Below, piece after piece: positions 1 through 11,904 of a stretch of DNA of 64,000 nt. Below the pieces are notes generated by a model. It saw only the letters and a program-made list of their open reading frames with translations, was not told the origin of the DNA and ran no database searches. A program made the position numbers and the translations under genes. How positions within the stretch are numbered: the stretch's first letter is position 1; every line of letters begins with the position of its first letter. The stretch covers positions 23,480,964-23,544,963 of the forward strand of contig NC_135559.1 in the NCBI RefSeq assembly GCF_964340395.1. Direction: 5' to 3'. The DNA is from Glandiceps talaboti (lineage: Eukaryota; Hemichordata; Enteropneusta; Spengelidae).

Positions 1-840
1 AATTCAGTCTGTTATTTTCTAGTAGGTCATTGGCCATACAGAATGATGCTATGATATAAATTCATACTATTATTTTCTAGTAGGTCATTGGCCATACAGA
101 GTGATGCTATGATATAAATTCATACTATTATTTTCTAGTAGGTCATTGGCCATACAGAGTGATGCTATGATATAAATTCATACTGTTATTTTCCATTATT
201 TCATTGGCCATACAGAGTGATGCTATGATATAAATTCATACTATTATTTTCTAGTAGGTCATTGGCCATACAGAGTGATGCTATGATATAAATTCATACT
301 GTTATTTTCCATTATTTCATTGGCCATACAGAATGATGCTATGATATAAATTCATACTATTATTTTCTAGTAGGTCATTGGCCATACAGAGTGATGCTAT
401 GATATAAATTCATACTGTTATTTTCCATTATTTCATTGGCCATACAGAATGATGCTATGATATAAATTCATACTATTATTTTCTAGTAGGTCATTGGCCA
501 TACAGAGTGATGCTATGATATAAATTCATACTGTTATTTTCCATTATTTCATTGGCCATACAGAATGATGCTATGATATAAATTCATACTATTATTTTCT
601 AGTAGGTCATTGGCCATACAGAGTGATGCTATGATATAAATTCATACTGTTATTTTCTAGTAGGTCATTGGCCATACAGAATGATGCTATGATATAAATT
701 CATACTATTATTTTCTAGTAGGTCATTGGCCATACAGAATGATGCTATGATATAAATTCATACTGTTATTTTCCATTATTTCATTGGCCATACAGAGTGA
801 TGCTATGATATATTGTATCCATACTAACTTTGTCATGTTT
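1..840 (+). repeat. 58-bp minisatellite built from a splice acceptor and exon start
   Basis: Fourteen 58-bp copies precede the exon at 849. Each contains TCATTGGCCATA (copies at 27, 85, 143, 201 and so on, to 781), which is the start of that exon. Two subtypes occur. Nine copies read TTTTCTAGTAGGTCATTGG and keep a pyrimidine tract with AG before the exon-like part; five read TTTTCCATTATTTCATTGG and lack the AG. In order they are AAABABABABAAAB. The array runs off the left edge of the window and passes without a break into the real acceptor (TTTTCTTATAG). Confidence 0.93.
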
Positions 841-848
841 TCTTATAG

Positions 849-2020
849 GTCATTGGCCATATGGGGTGCTGCTATGTGACATGTATATCTTCTTTGATGT
901 GTTGTGCTGTACATCATCTATAATGCATCTCTGTACTATATCAGTAGACAGATACCTGGCCATTACACGACCGATAAAACATGCATCAAAGTATCGCTAC
1001 TCTTGTCAGCGTGTTGTTGTGAAAATAACCCTGGTATGGATTATTAGTATTGGATTGTCATGTCCACTAATTGCCCTGGGAATGACGGATGCCACCAATG
1101 TTTTGAATCAGTACTCGTGTACACTGACTAATGAGTACTTCAAACTGTATGGCTCTATTGTTGCCTTCTTTATTCCACTTGCAATTGTTGTCATTACTTA
1201 CAGTTTAACTGTTCACAAACTACGTAAAAAGGCAAGACTTTGTTGTGATAAGCCTTCCAATTCTGCAGTGCTTCGGAAATACTCCTTTCGTTCTCATTCA
1301 AGCAGTCAATTTGGTCGTCATTTTGGTGTGACATCTGCTAATAAGAGGTACAGTTATAATCGTGGATCAACATCATCATGTCAAGAAGGCTCAAATTCAT
1401 CGCGGAGGCAGGGTTCGGTGTCATCACGTCATAAGGGATCAACATCATCACGTCGTGGGAAGAGTAATTCTTTACCCATGCAACCTATGTCTCATCAAAA
1501 CGGTAATGATACACTACACAAGTATAACTCTACACCGAGGGCTAACTATCATGGAGCTTCACAACCTTTGCGGAAAACAATGTCTAATGCATCACGTACA
1601 AGTGCAGTATCTATAAACAATGAACGCAGGGCAACCAAAGTTCTTGGCCTAGTCTTCTTTTTTTTTGTTATTTGTTGGGCACCATTTTTCATTTTCAATG
1701 TCTTATCAGTATTATGTAAGTCCTGTTACTTCCCATCATTCCTGATGGATTTCTGTCTATGGTTGGGATATGTTGCCAGTATGATTAACCCTATACTGTA
1801 CACGGTATTCAACAAAAGATTTAGAGCTGCATTTGTGGCAACGCTGACTTGTAGTCAAAGACAACTAAAAGCTAAAGATCACACTAGATGTTTGATTGCT
1901 AGGAATTCAGCACAAGTAGATAATGACTCTACACTTCCTAGAAGTCCAAAAATCTTTGCACCTAACAGGGTAGCTAATAAACTATCACTAACAATGGAAG
2001 ACATTCAACTAACAGAATAG
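849..2020 (+). CDS. HTR2-like: Serotonin 5-HT2-like G protein-coupled receptor 1, last coding exon (partial gene)
   Basis: This exon encodes the last 389 complete codons of a class A amine receptor, from extracellular loop 1 to the C-terminus. The acceptor TTCTTATAG ends at 848 and the phase 1 exon completes a Gly codon, giving G-HWPYG. Visible landmarks are TM3 with the amine-binding Asp (FFDVLCCTSSIMHL), the DRY motif (SVDRYLAI), TM5 (GSIVAFFIPLAIVVITY, very close to 5-HT2 receptors), TM6 CWAPFFIFN, the loop 3 cysteines (LCKSC), TM7 NPILY and FNKRFRAAF at helix 8. The third intracellular loop is Ser/Arg-rich, with short imperfect repeats such as GSTSS and GSVSS. The exon or exons for the N-terminus, TM1 and TM2 lie left of the window. 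The last codons and the TAG stop lie in the first unit of a 47-bp tandem repeat. A 5-HT2 identity fits best; another amine-receptor subtype is possible. It is a tandem paralogue of the receptor at 17216-22965. Confidence 0.9.
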
Positions 2021-2337
2021 CTAACAAACTATCACTAACAATGGAAGACATTCAACTAACAGAATAGCTAATAAAATATCACTAACAATGGAAGACATTC
2101 AACTAACAGAATAGCTAACAAACTATCACTAACAGTGGAAGACATTCAACTAACAGAATAGCTAATAAACTATCACTAACAATGGAAGACATTCAACTAA
2201 CAGAATAGCTAACAAACTATCACTAACAATGGAAGACATTCAACTAACAGAATAGCTAACAAACTATCACTGACAATGGAAGACATTCAACTAACAGAAT
2301 AGCTAACAAACTATCACTAACAGTGGAAGACATTCAA
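1970..2337 (+). repeat. 47-bp minisatellite across the stop codon of receptor 1
   Basis: About eight 47-bp copies carry CTATCACTAACAATGGAAGA. The first copy is coding (LSLTMEDIQLTE, then TAG at 2018-2020); the rest lie in the 3' UTR. Because 47 is not a multiple of three, copies read in different frames. Confidence 0.92.
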
Positions 2338-2364
2338 TAAATCTATCCAAAGTAATTAAATAAA
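2336..2364 (+). promoter_or_regulatory. Possible polyadenylation signals of receptor 1
   Basis: AATAAA occurs at 2336-2341 and again at 2359-2364, about 320-340 bp after the stop codon and just after the 47-bp array. Either could end the receptor 1 transcript. This is a hexamer match only. Confidence 0.45.
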
Positions 2365-2664
2365 TGTCTTAGTAACTAGAATTATTGTATCTTGTATTTC
2401 TAACTAATATTCATTGCATGTCATAACTTTGTTATTAATATAATCAACATATATGTATGATGTGAATGATTGATTTGTAGTAGCATCTGAGCATTCAAAT
2501 ACTTATTAATGTTTAGTACTCTATTGGAATATATTAAATCAAGTCATCTCCAGACTGATAGTACTTACAGAGTAAAATATTCACACTGTAAACATGATTA
2601 CTTCATGAAGTGGAATATGTGAGCTGATTTACTGGCCTAAAGGTATCAAAATATGTTCCTTAAA
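2365..2664. other. Non-repetitive AT-rich sequence, nothing recognised
   Basis: No reading frame, exon or repeat could be supported here. It separates receptor 1 from the next array. Confidence 0.5.
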
Positions 2665-4100
2665 GTTGTATAAATAGGGCCTGTAAACACAGCTATTATT
2701 GCACTACAGCTACTATTGCACTTAGTACTACCATATAAATAGGGCCTGTAAACACAGCTATTATTGCACTTAGTACTACCATATAATAAGGCTGTAAACA
2801 CAGCTATTATTGCACTTAGTACTACCATATAAATAGGGCCTGTAAACACAGCTATTATTGCACTTAGTACTACCATATATATAGGGCCTGTAAACACAGC
2901 TATTATTGCACTTAGTACTACCATATAATAAGGCTGTAAACACAACTATTATTGCACTTAGTACTACCATATAAATAGGGCCTGTAAACACAGCTATTAT
3001 TGCACTTAGTACTACCATATAATAAGGCTGTAAACACAGCTATTATTGCACTTAGTACTACCATATAATAAGGCTGTAAACACAGCTACTATTGCACTTA
3101 GTACTACCATATAAATAGGGCCTGTAAACACAGCTATTATTGCACTTAGTACTACCATATAAATAGGGCCTGTAAACACAGCTATTATTGCACTTAGTAC
3201 TACCATATATATAGGGCCTGTAAACACAGCTATTATTGCACTTAGTACTACCATATAATAAGGCTGTAAACACAACTATTATTGCACTTAGTACTACCAT
3301 ATAAATAGGGCCTGTAAACACAGCTATTATTGCACTTAGTACTACCATATAATAAGGCTGTAAACACAGCTATTATTGCACTTAGTACTACCATATAAAT
3401 AGGGCCTGTAAACACAGCTATTATTGCACTTAGTACTACCATATAAATAGGGCCTGTAAACACAGCTATTATTGCACTTAGTACTACCATATAATAAGGC
3501 TGTAAACACAGCTATTATTGCACTTAGTACTACCATATAAATAGGGCCTGTAAACACAACTATTATTGCACTTAGTACTACCATAAATAAGGCTGTAAAC
3601 ACAGCTATTATTGCACTTAGTACTACCATATAATAAGGCTGTAAACACAGCTATTATTGCACTTAGTACTACCATATAAATAAGGCTGTAAACACAGCTA
3701 TTGTTGCACTTAGTACTACCATATAAATAGGGCCTGTAAACACAGCTATTATTGCACTTAGTACTACCATATAAATAGGGCCTGTAAACACAGCTATTAT
3801 TGCACTTAGTACTACCATATAAATAGGGCCTGTAAACACACCTATTATTGCTCTTAGTACTACCATAAATAAGGCTGTAAACACAGCTATTATTGCACTT
3901 AGTACTACCATATAAATAGGGCCTGTAAACACACCTATTATTGCTCTTAGTACTACCATAAATAAGGCTGTAAACACAGCTATTGTTGCACTTAGTACTA
4001 CCATATAAATAGGGCCTGTAAACACAGCTATTATTGCACTTAGTACTACCATATAATAATGCTGTAAACACAGCTATTATTGCACTTAGTACTACCATTA
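2665..4100. repeat. 46/48-bp minisatellite
   Basis: About 30 copies contain GCACTTAGTACTACCATAT. A 48-bp form (AAATAGGGCCTG) and a 46-bp form (AATAAGGCTG) are mixed. Open frames on the minus strand come from the repeat and show no sign of being genes. Confidence 0.95.
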
Positions 4101-4259
4101 AATCAATTTATTTTATTAGAGCACATAAAAATTCCCAGAGGAATTACTTAGGTTACAAAAAAAAAGCATTAAAAAAAGAAGATAAAATCAACTCAACTCA
4201 ATATTTTACCTTAAAGTGATGCATCTTTGTTTACTAGTACAGCTGTAGTTTGTAATTTA

Positions 4260-5335
4260 CAAAGTGGTTAATGGGATAGCTATAGGAGTGGTATACAACT
4301 TAACTCACTCTGTGTACGTTAATAGACATGTCATAGGAATGGTATAGAACTAAACTCACTCTGTGTACGTTAATAGACATGTCATCATAGGAATGGTATA
4401 CAACTTAACTCACTCTGTGTACGTTAATAGACATGTCATAGGAATGGTATACAACTTAACTCACTCTGTGTACGTTAATAGACATGTCATCATAGGAATG
4501 GTATAGAACTTAACTCACTCTGTGTACGTTAATAGACATGTCATAGGAATGGTATAGAACTTAACTCACTCTGTGTACGTTAATAGACATGTCATCATAG
4601 GAATGGTATAGAACTTAACTCACTCTGTGTACGTTAATAGACATGTCATAGGAATGGTATAGAACTAAACTCACTCTGTGTACGTTAATAGACATGTCAT
4701 CATAGGAATGGTATAGAACTAAACTCACTCTGTGTACGTTAATAGACATGTCATAGGAATGGTATAGAACTAAACTCACTCTGTGTACGTTAATAGACAT
4801 GTCATAGGAATGGTATACAACTTAACTCACTCTGTGTACGTTAATAGACATGTCATAGGAATGGTATAGAACTAAACTCACTCTGTGTACGTTAATAGAC
4901 ATGTCATCATAGGAATGGTATACAACTTAACTCACTCTGTGTACGTTAATAGACATGTCATAGGAATGGTATAGAACTAAACTCACTCTGTGTACGTTAA
5001 TAGACATGTCATAGGAATGGTATAGAACTAAACTCACTCTGTGTACGTTAATAGACATGTCATAGGAATGGTATAGAACTAAACTCACTCTGTGTACGTT
5101 AATAGACATGTCATCATAGGAATGGTATAGAACTAAACTCACTCTGTGTACGTTAATAGACATGTCATCATAGGAATGGTATAGAACTTAACTCACTCTG
5201 TGTACGTTAATAGACATGTCATCATAGGAATGGTATACAACTAAACTCACTCTGTGTACGTTAATAGACATGTCATCATAGGAATGGTATAGAACTTAAC
5301 TCACTCTGTGTATGTTAATAGACATGTCATCATTT
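4260..5335. repeat. 51/54-bp minisatellite
   Basis: About 20 copies contain CACTCTGTGTACGTTAATAG. Copies differ by one or two CAT triplets (CATAGG or CATCATAGG), so lengths are 51 or 54 bp and frames stay open by arithmetic. Confidence 0.95.
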
Positions 5336-5387
5336 CAATGTTGTCTGAACGTTTGTTCTGTCTGAATAATGTAATGATGTAATGATC

Positions 5388-6693
5388 GATGACTACCTTG
5401 TTTTGTAAAACCATTATAGGGTAAACATAGTGATGTGGTCACATGACTACCTTGTTTTGTAAAACCATCATAGGGTAAACATAGTGATGTGGTCACATGA
5501 CTACCTTGTTTTGTAAAACCATTATAGGGTAAACATAGTGATGTGGTCACATGACTACCTTGTTTTGTAAAACCATCATAGGGGTAAACATAGTGATGTG
5601 GTCACATGACTACCTTGTTTTGTAAAACCATCATAGGGGTAAACATAGTGATGTGGTCACATGACTACCTTGTTTTGTAAAACCATCATAGGGGTAAACA
5701 TAGTGATGTGGTCACATGACTACCTTGTTTTGTAAAACCATCATAGGGGTAAACATAGTGATGTGGTCACATGACTACCTTGTTTTGTAAAACCATCATA
5801 GGGGTAAACATAGTGATGTGGTCACATGACTACCTTGTTTTGTAAAACCATCATAGGGGTAAACATAGTGATGTGGTCACATGACTACCTTGTTTTGTAA
5901 AACCATCATAGGGGTAAACATAGTGATGTGGTCACATGACTACCTTGTTTTGTAAAACCATCATAGGGGTAAACATAGTGATGTGGTCACATGACTACCT
6001 TGTTTTGTAAAACCATCATAGGGGTAAACATAGTGATGTGGTCACATGACTACCTTGTTTTGTAAAACCATCATAGGGGTAAACATAGTGATGTGGTCAC
6101 ATGACTACCTTGTTTTGTAAAACCATCATAGGGGTAAACATAGTGATGTGGTCACATGACTACCTTGTTTTGTAAAACCATCATAGGGGTAAACATAGTG
6201 ATGTGGTCACATGACTACCTTGTTTTGTAAAACCATCATAGGGGTAAACATAGTGATGTGGTCACATGACTACCTTGTTTTGTAAAACCATCATAGGGGT
6301 AAACATAGTGATGTGGTCACATGACTACCTTGTTTTGTAAAACCATCATAGGAGTAAACATAGTGATGTGGTCACATGACTACCTTGTTTTGTAAAACCA
6401 TCATAGGGGTAAACATAGTGATGTGGTCACATGACTACCTTGTTTTGTAAAACCATCATAGGGGTAAACATAGTGATGTGGTCACATGACTACCTTGTTT
6501 TGTAAAACCATCATAGGAGTAAACATAGTGATGTGGTCACATGACTACCTTGTTTTGTAAAACCATCATAGGGGTAAACATAGTGATGTGGTCACATGAC
6601 TACCTTGTTTTGTAAAACCATCATAGGGGTAAACATAGTGATGTGGTCACATGACTACCTTGTTTTGTAAAACCATCATAGGGGTAAACATAG
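5388..6693. repeat. 54/55-bp minisatellite, highly homogeneous
   Basis: About 24 copies contain GACTACCTTGTTTTGTAAAA. The first three are 54 bp; nearly all others are identical 55-bp copies, which suggests recent expansion or homogenisation. Confidence 0.95.
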
Positions 6694-7269
6694 CTAGGTG
6701 GCTTCACTGACATGAAATATGTTTCATTGAAATGGATTATTTCACAAAATACTGATTAGAATTTATGTAATTGTTTGCACTACAATATGAATAATTTAGA
6801 CAAATAAATGTAATATTCCACAAAACATGCAATCTGACTGGTTTTGTATTGAAAATTGTAAGGGTGTTGTAAACAGTGTGACTGCAGATCTAGCAATGCC
6901 GCATTGATTGGTAAAAAGTGTCCTCATGTTATCATGTTGCTATGATGACTGCATATCCAGATGTAAACAGAAAAGGCTCCCTTGGGCTAGTTTGACAACA
7001 AAGAAGGCTGAACTGAAGCCTATCACAGTTAGACAAATGAATAGTGTCCATTTTTGACAAACTTTTTTGAAGACTTTAATTTGAGTTGTGTTATAAAGAG
7101 TATGGCACATATCATCAATTTGTCTTGGGTATAATGAATGACTGATTGACTGATTTATTGATCTATTGATTGATAGATTGATTGACTGACTAATTGGAAG
7201 TTGATTGATTACCCAGTTGTTTCCAAGTTTTTTTCCTCTAAGAATTAAATTGAGATATTTTCATGTTAA
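6694..7269. other. Intergenic sequence with a degenerate TTGA-rich tract
   Basis: No exon is supported. Positions about 7127-7205 are a degenerate tract of TTGATTGA/TGAC type. The rest looks like ordinary AT-rich sequence. Confidence 0.5.
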
Positions 7270-8400
7270 TCAGTTATTCACATAGCCAGGTATATTTATT
7301 GTAATCTATCATTCACATATAGCCAGGTATATTTATATGGTAATCCATCATTCATATAGCCAGGTATATTCATGATAATCTATCATTCATATAGCCAGGT
7401 ATATTTATGGTAAGCTATCATTTATATAGCCAGGTATATTTATGGTAATCTATCATTCACATAGCCATGTATATTTATGGTAAGCTATCATTTATATAGC
7501 CAGGTATATTTATGGTAATCTATCATTCACATAGCCAGGTATATTTATATGGTAATCCATCATTCGTATAGCCAGGTATATTCATGATAATCTATCATTC
7601 ATATAGCCAGGTATATTTATGGTAATCTATCATTCATATAGCCAGGTATATTTATATGGTAATCCATCATTCATATAGCCAGGTATATTTATGGTAATCT
7701 ATCATTCATATAGCCAGGTATATTTATGGTAATCTATCATTCATATAGCCAGGTATATTTATGGTAATCTATCATTCATATAGCCAGGTATATTTATATG
7801 GTAATCCATCATTCATATAGCCAGGTATATTTATGGTAATCTATCATTCATATAGCCAGGTATATTTATGGTAAGCTATCATTTATATAGCCAGGTATAT
7901 TTATGGTAATCTATCATTTATATAGCCAGATATATTCATGGTAATCTATCATTTATATAGCAAGGTATATTCATGGTAATCTATCATTCACATAGCCAGG
8001 TATATTTATGGAAATCTATCATTCATATAGCCAGGTATATTTATGGTAATCTATCATTCATATAGCCAGGTATATTTATGGTAATCTATCATTCATATAG
8101 CCAGGTATATTTATGGTAATCTATCATTTATATAGCCAGGTATATTTATGGTAATCTATCATTCATATAGCCAGGTATATTTATGGTAATCTATCATTCA
8201 TATAGCCAGGTATATTTATGGTAATCTATCATTCATATAGCCAGGTATATTTATGGAAATCTATCATTCATATAGCCAGGTATATTTATGGTAATCTATC
8301 ATTCATATAGCCATGTATATTTATGGTAATCTATCATTCATATAGCCAGGTATATTTATGGTAATCCATCATTTATATAGCCATGTATATTCATGGAAAT
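7270..8400. repeat. 35-bp minisatellite
   Basis: About 32 copies contain ATAGCCAGGTATATTTATGG followed by a TAATCTATCATTCA-like part. A few copies carry an extra TAT. Confidence 0.95.
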
Positions 8401-8898
8401 CTGTGTCTGGTAGCATTTAGTTAAACTGAACAAATGAACAAAAAATACATATTAACCATTTCAGAGACAAATTAATTCATATGCACATCTATCATTCATT
8501 TTTGTTCTTACACACAACTTTAAAGTTATTTTTACTATGTACTTTCACACACGAATAAACAACCCACACTTCAAAGGAATCTCTGTGCCTTCAAAATATA
8601 CCAATTACAACTAAACTCAGAGATAAACATAGTTACATGTATGTGCTAAAAATATCACTTATGTGCTAAAAGTCACATGATATGTGTCTCATCTCTCCTT
8701 GTGTTTTATCATAACTGTCTCAAGTTTTATTATTGTAATAAAAACACTAGTTACCTTGTACTTCTACAGTTCACAAGAATGTCAAGGGGACAAATCAACA
8801 ATAAAATGATGAATTTACCCTTGAGGCTTCAGTGGTCAACATAAACAAAACCAGAATTCTCCCTCAGATTTCATTACAGTCAGTGACTGTCATTAACA
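8401..8898. other. Unique AT-rich sequence, nothing recognised
   Basis: No exon, RNA gene or repeat is seen on either strand. Confidence 0.5.
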
Positions 8899-9100
8899 CT
8901 CTAAGACTTAGAGACGTACATCACTAGCCATTTTTGTGTTTCCTGATTGATGGCCGGGTAGGGTGTCTAAGTTTTAACACTCTAAGACTTAGAGTCGTAC
9001 ATCACTAGCCATTTTTGTGTTTCCTGATTGATGGCCGGGTAGGGTGTCTAAGTTTTAACACTCTAAGACTTAGAGTCGTACATCACTAGCCATTTTTGTG
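8899..9100. repeat. 81-bp tandem repeat, 2.5 copies, with a palindrome
   Basis: Copies begin at 8899, 8980 and 9061. Each starts with CTCTAAGACTTAGAG (a perfect 7-bp inverted repeat around one A; the following base differs between copies) and contains GATGGCCGGGTAGGGTGTC. Confidence 0.9.
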
Positions 9101-9179
9101 GAACTGGCAGTTTATGTTGTCATTTTCGAACCTGGTTAATGTTGTTTAGCCTCATATGGTTGTTTTTGATATCACTACT

Positions 9180-9590
9180 CTGTTCAAGCATGTCTGAGTT
9201 ATGGCTTTGGACATGGAAACTGCGCCAACAAAATGGCTGCCAGGCAGCCATATTGGATTGTATCATGACAACAATGAACATGCACATATATGTCATAGTA
9301 CACTGTCCTAATACCAACTTTGAATGAGATCTGTTCAAGCATGTCTGAGTTATGGCTTTGGACAGGGAAAATTCGCAAACAAAATGGCTGCTAGGCGGCC
9401 ATATTGGATCGTATCATAAAACAAATTGACGTGCATATGTATGCCATAGCATGTTGCCCCTGTACCAAGTTTGAAAAAAATTAGTCCGGGCATCTCCAAG
9501 AAACGGCTGCGGACGGACAGACGAACGGACGGACGGAACCCAATCCATAAGTCCCCCGCCGGACGAAGACACTTCTCTTGCACTATCTAT
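9180..9590. repeat. Dispersed repeat with two related modules and a GGAC-rich end
   Basis: Two diverged modules (about 9180-9327 and 9332-9480) share GTCTGAGTTATGGCTTTGGA, an AACAAAATGGCTGC part and CATATTGGAT. A GGACGGACAGACGAACGG tract follows, then CCCCGCCGGACGAAGACACT. Such layouts are typical of non-autonomous interspersed elements in invertebrate genomes. No termini or target-site duplication could be fixed. Confidence 0.55.
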
Positions 9591-10045
9591 GGTTTAACAC
9601 ACAATAATACTGTTAACTGGAATATTTTCTCTACTAGAACATTTTATGATTTTATAGTGTTTGTCTAGTTCTCAAACACTAATTTTTACGGAATTTTAGT
9701 GATTACTTATTTTTAGTTTTCTGCCAAAATAAGAAAAATAAGACTTTAGTGAAAATGTCTAGGTTGACAGTATTCTAATGCTTGGCAAAAATAAGAAATG
9801 CTAAATATGTACTATACAAAGGAGTTATCAGGGAAATTTCACTGTGGACATTGCCATGGTGTTGTGAAAGTGTACACTATTATTAAAGGTCAGTGAATAC
9901 ACCAACCTATTTAATGACTTACAACCTTGTACAACCTTGCCACTTGATATCTCTCACATATAAAATATGTACATCAAAATAAACATTGCTGACACTTCGA
10001 GAATTCCCTAGCTGTTAGTTAAGAGGCATGGCAATAGAATTCCCT
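9591..10045. other. Unique sequence, nothing recognised
   Basis: No exon or repeat family is supported. Confidence 0.45.
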
Positions 10046-10049
10046 GACT

Positions 10050-10195
10050 TTTAAGGTGCATGGCTATAGAATTCCCTTGTAAGGTACATGGCTATAGAAT
10101 TCCCTAGTAAGGTACATGGCTATAGAATTCCCTAGTAAGGTACATGGCTATAGAATTCCCTAGTAAGGTACATGGCTATAGAATTCCCTGATAAG
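10050..10195. repeat. 28-bp tandem repeat
   Basis: About five copies contain GGTACATGGCTATAGAATTC followed by CCTAGTAA. The edge copies are diverged. Confidence 0.88.
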
Positions 10196-11904
10196 GGGCA
10201 TAACAGGACAGGACATGACACAAAATACATGGTCTAATAATATGGGGTTTAGATTTTGGTCTAAATAAGAGTGTGGGTATATTTGTCGCATGGGTAGCAC
10301 ATGCCTACTACAGTTCAACACAGATAGCAGTCTTGGGTAGGTAAATCGTTATAGACAAACATTGGAGAAAAGGACAGAAACTGTAACTTGTATTAAAATA
10401 ATAAGAAAATCTATAGACTTTTTCAGTGTTCAGCAGTAACGTCATTACTGTAGGATAAGTTTACATTTATAAATCACTATTAAAGTTGGGTTGCCCCTAA
10501 ACACTGCCCTCTGGTGGTAGAATTTTGAGTAGAGCTGGATCCTAAACACTGCCCTCTGAGGTACTAGTACTGTATATAATGAAAACACTGCAAGTTTGTC
10601 ACTGAAGTATTTGCAATATTTCATTAAAATAATTTATGAAACATTTGCATATTAGTTTCTTTATAAAATATACAGCTTTCAACTTCTTGTCCAAGCTTGG
10701 TTTCTGCCAATAGAATGCTAACTTAACATTATAGTATCAGATTATTATCCCAGTGTTTTGTCATACTGTGCAATGCAACTCTAATCTAATGGCATAATAA
10801 AGCATTTTTACTACAGTTCCACACTAAAACTTAGCTACGTTTGATAAACTACTTATAAAAATTATAGCTTTGAACATCTTTAACCCTGGATTAATACAGA
10901 GTATGTTGAATCAATAAAAACAACACATATGATACACACATAAAAATCTTTAATTCAAATAAACATCAAGTGTTTCCTATCAGTTAATTGTTAATATTTT
11001 ATGTAGGTCAACAAAACATTTCATATGTTGAAAGATTGAGTATCAGGTTTTATCGTATTATAACATACCAATACTGTATGAAATGTGATATGCTATGAAA
11101 TTTATCTAGTTTGAGTTCAGGAATGTCTCCCACTGAGTACAGGCTAATCTCTGTACACCTGAGTCTGGTATGCTGTAATCTCAACTTCACTTAATTGAAC
11201 TCTTTATGTGGATTGAAGTTGCCGGTAAAATTAGTGAGGGTATCCTAGCATCCATTTGTATAATGGAGACCTTGTGTCTGTAGATAACACATATGATGTG
11301 TACATAGCCAAGTAATGACATTCACAGTAGTGTCTCTTTAGTTCTTCTACACTATCAGTACACAGTATCTTTAATGTAAAGCGCCACTAATGATACCAAA
11401 CGTTTATGTCATTACTACAGTTCCAAGATGTTTTTACTTCTTAACAACTGAAGTACTAAGGACTATACATGTAGGTTGACTGACTACACGTTTTGGATGC
11501 AAAACTGAGTTTCAAATCACCAAGAATTTTAGTCTGGTGGATCTGTTTAATACTGATATGTATGTGTGATATGGCCTTTGTTATAGTGACTTACATATCT
11601 CAAGTTGATAGAGTAGGAAGTCCCCCACAGTCTTATCACTAGGCAACAGATAAGAGGTGTCTGTACAGGTCCAAAGATATCAATGCTAGGGTCAGATATA
11701 TAGAACAATATGCAAGAAATTTATCTAGCCTCTATATCAAGAACACAAAGTTGTGAGAAGTCAATGTGATATTGTACAAGTTACTATTACTACTACAGCA
11801 TCAGTTAAGTAGTAGTCACCATCATGTCATAATATAATTATTTCACAACTCTATTAACTATAACCATGCAATGGTTGTTATATGTCAGAATGCCTAGTAA
11901 TACT
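10196..11904. other. Unique intergenic sequence between the two receptors
   Basis: I looked on the minus strand for the missing C-terminal PSMD1 exons and found none. A short duplication around 10495-10560 holds the CTCF-like site listed separately. Confidence 0.45.
10504..10517 (-). promoter_or_regulatory. CTCF-like motif, minus orientation
   Basis: The plus strand reads CTGCCCTCTGGTGG; its complement CCACCAGAGGGCAG fits the known CTCF core (CCASYAGRKGGCRS) at every position. A second, damaged copy (CTGCCCTCTGAGG) lies 45 bp to the right. Binding is inferred from the motif alone. Confidence 0.5.

Noticed and set aside
2646-5550. Minus-strand frames of 60-204 codons
   Set aside because: Overlapping readings of minisatellite units; no protein features.
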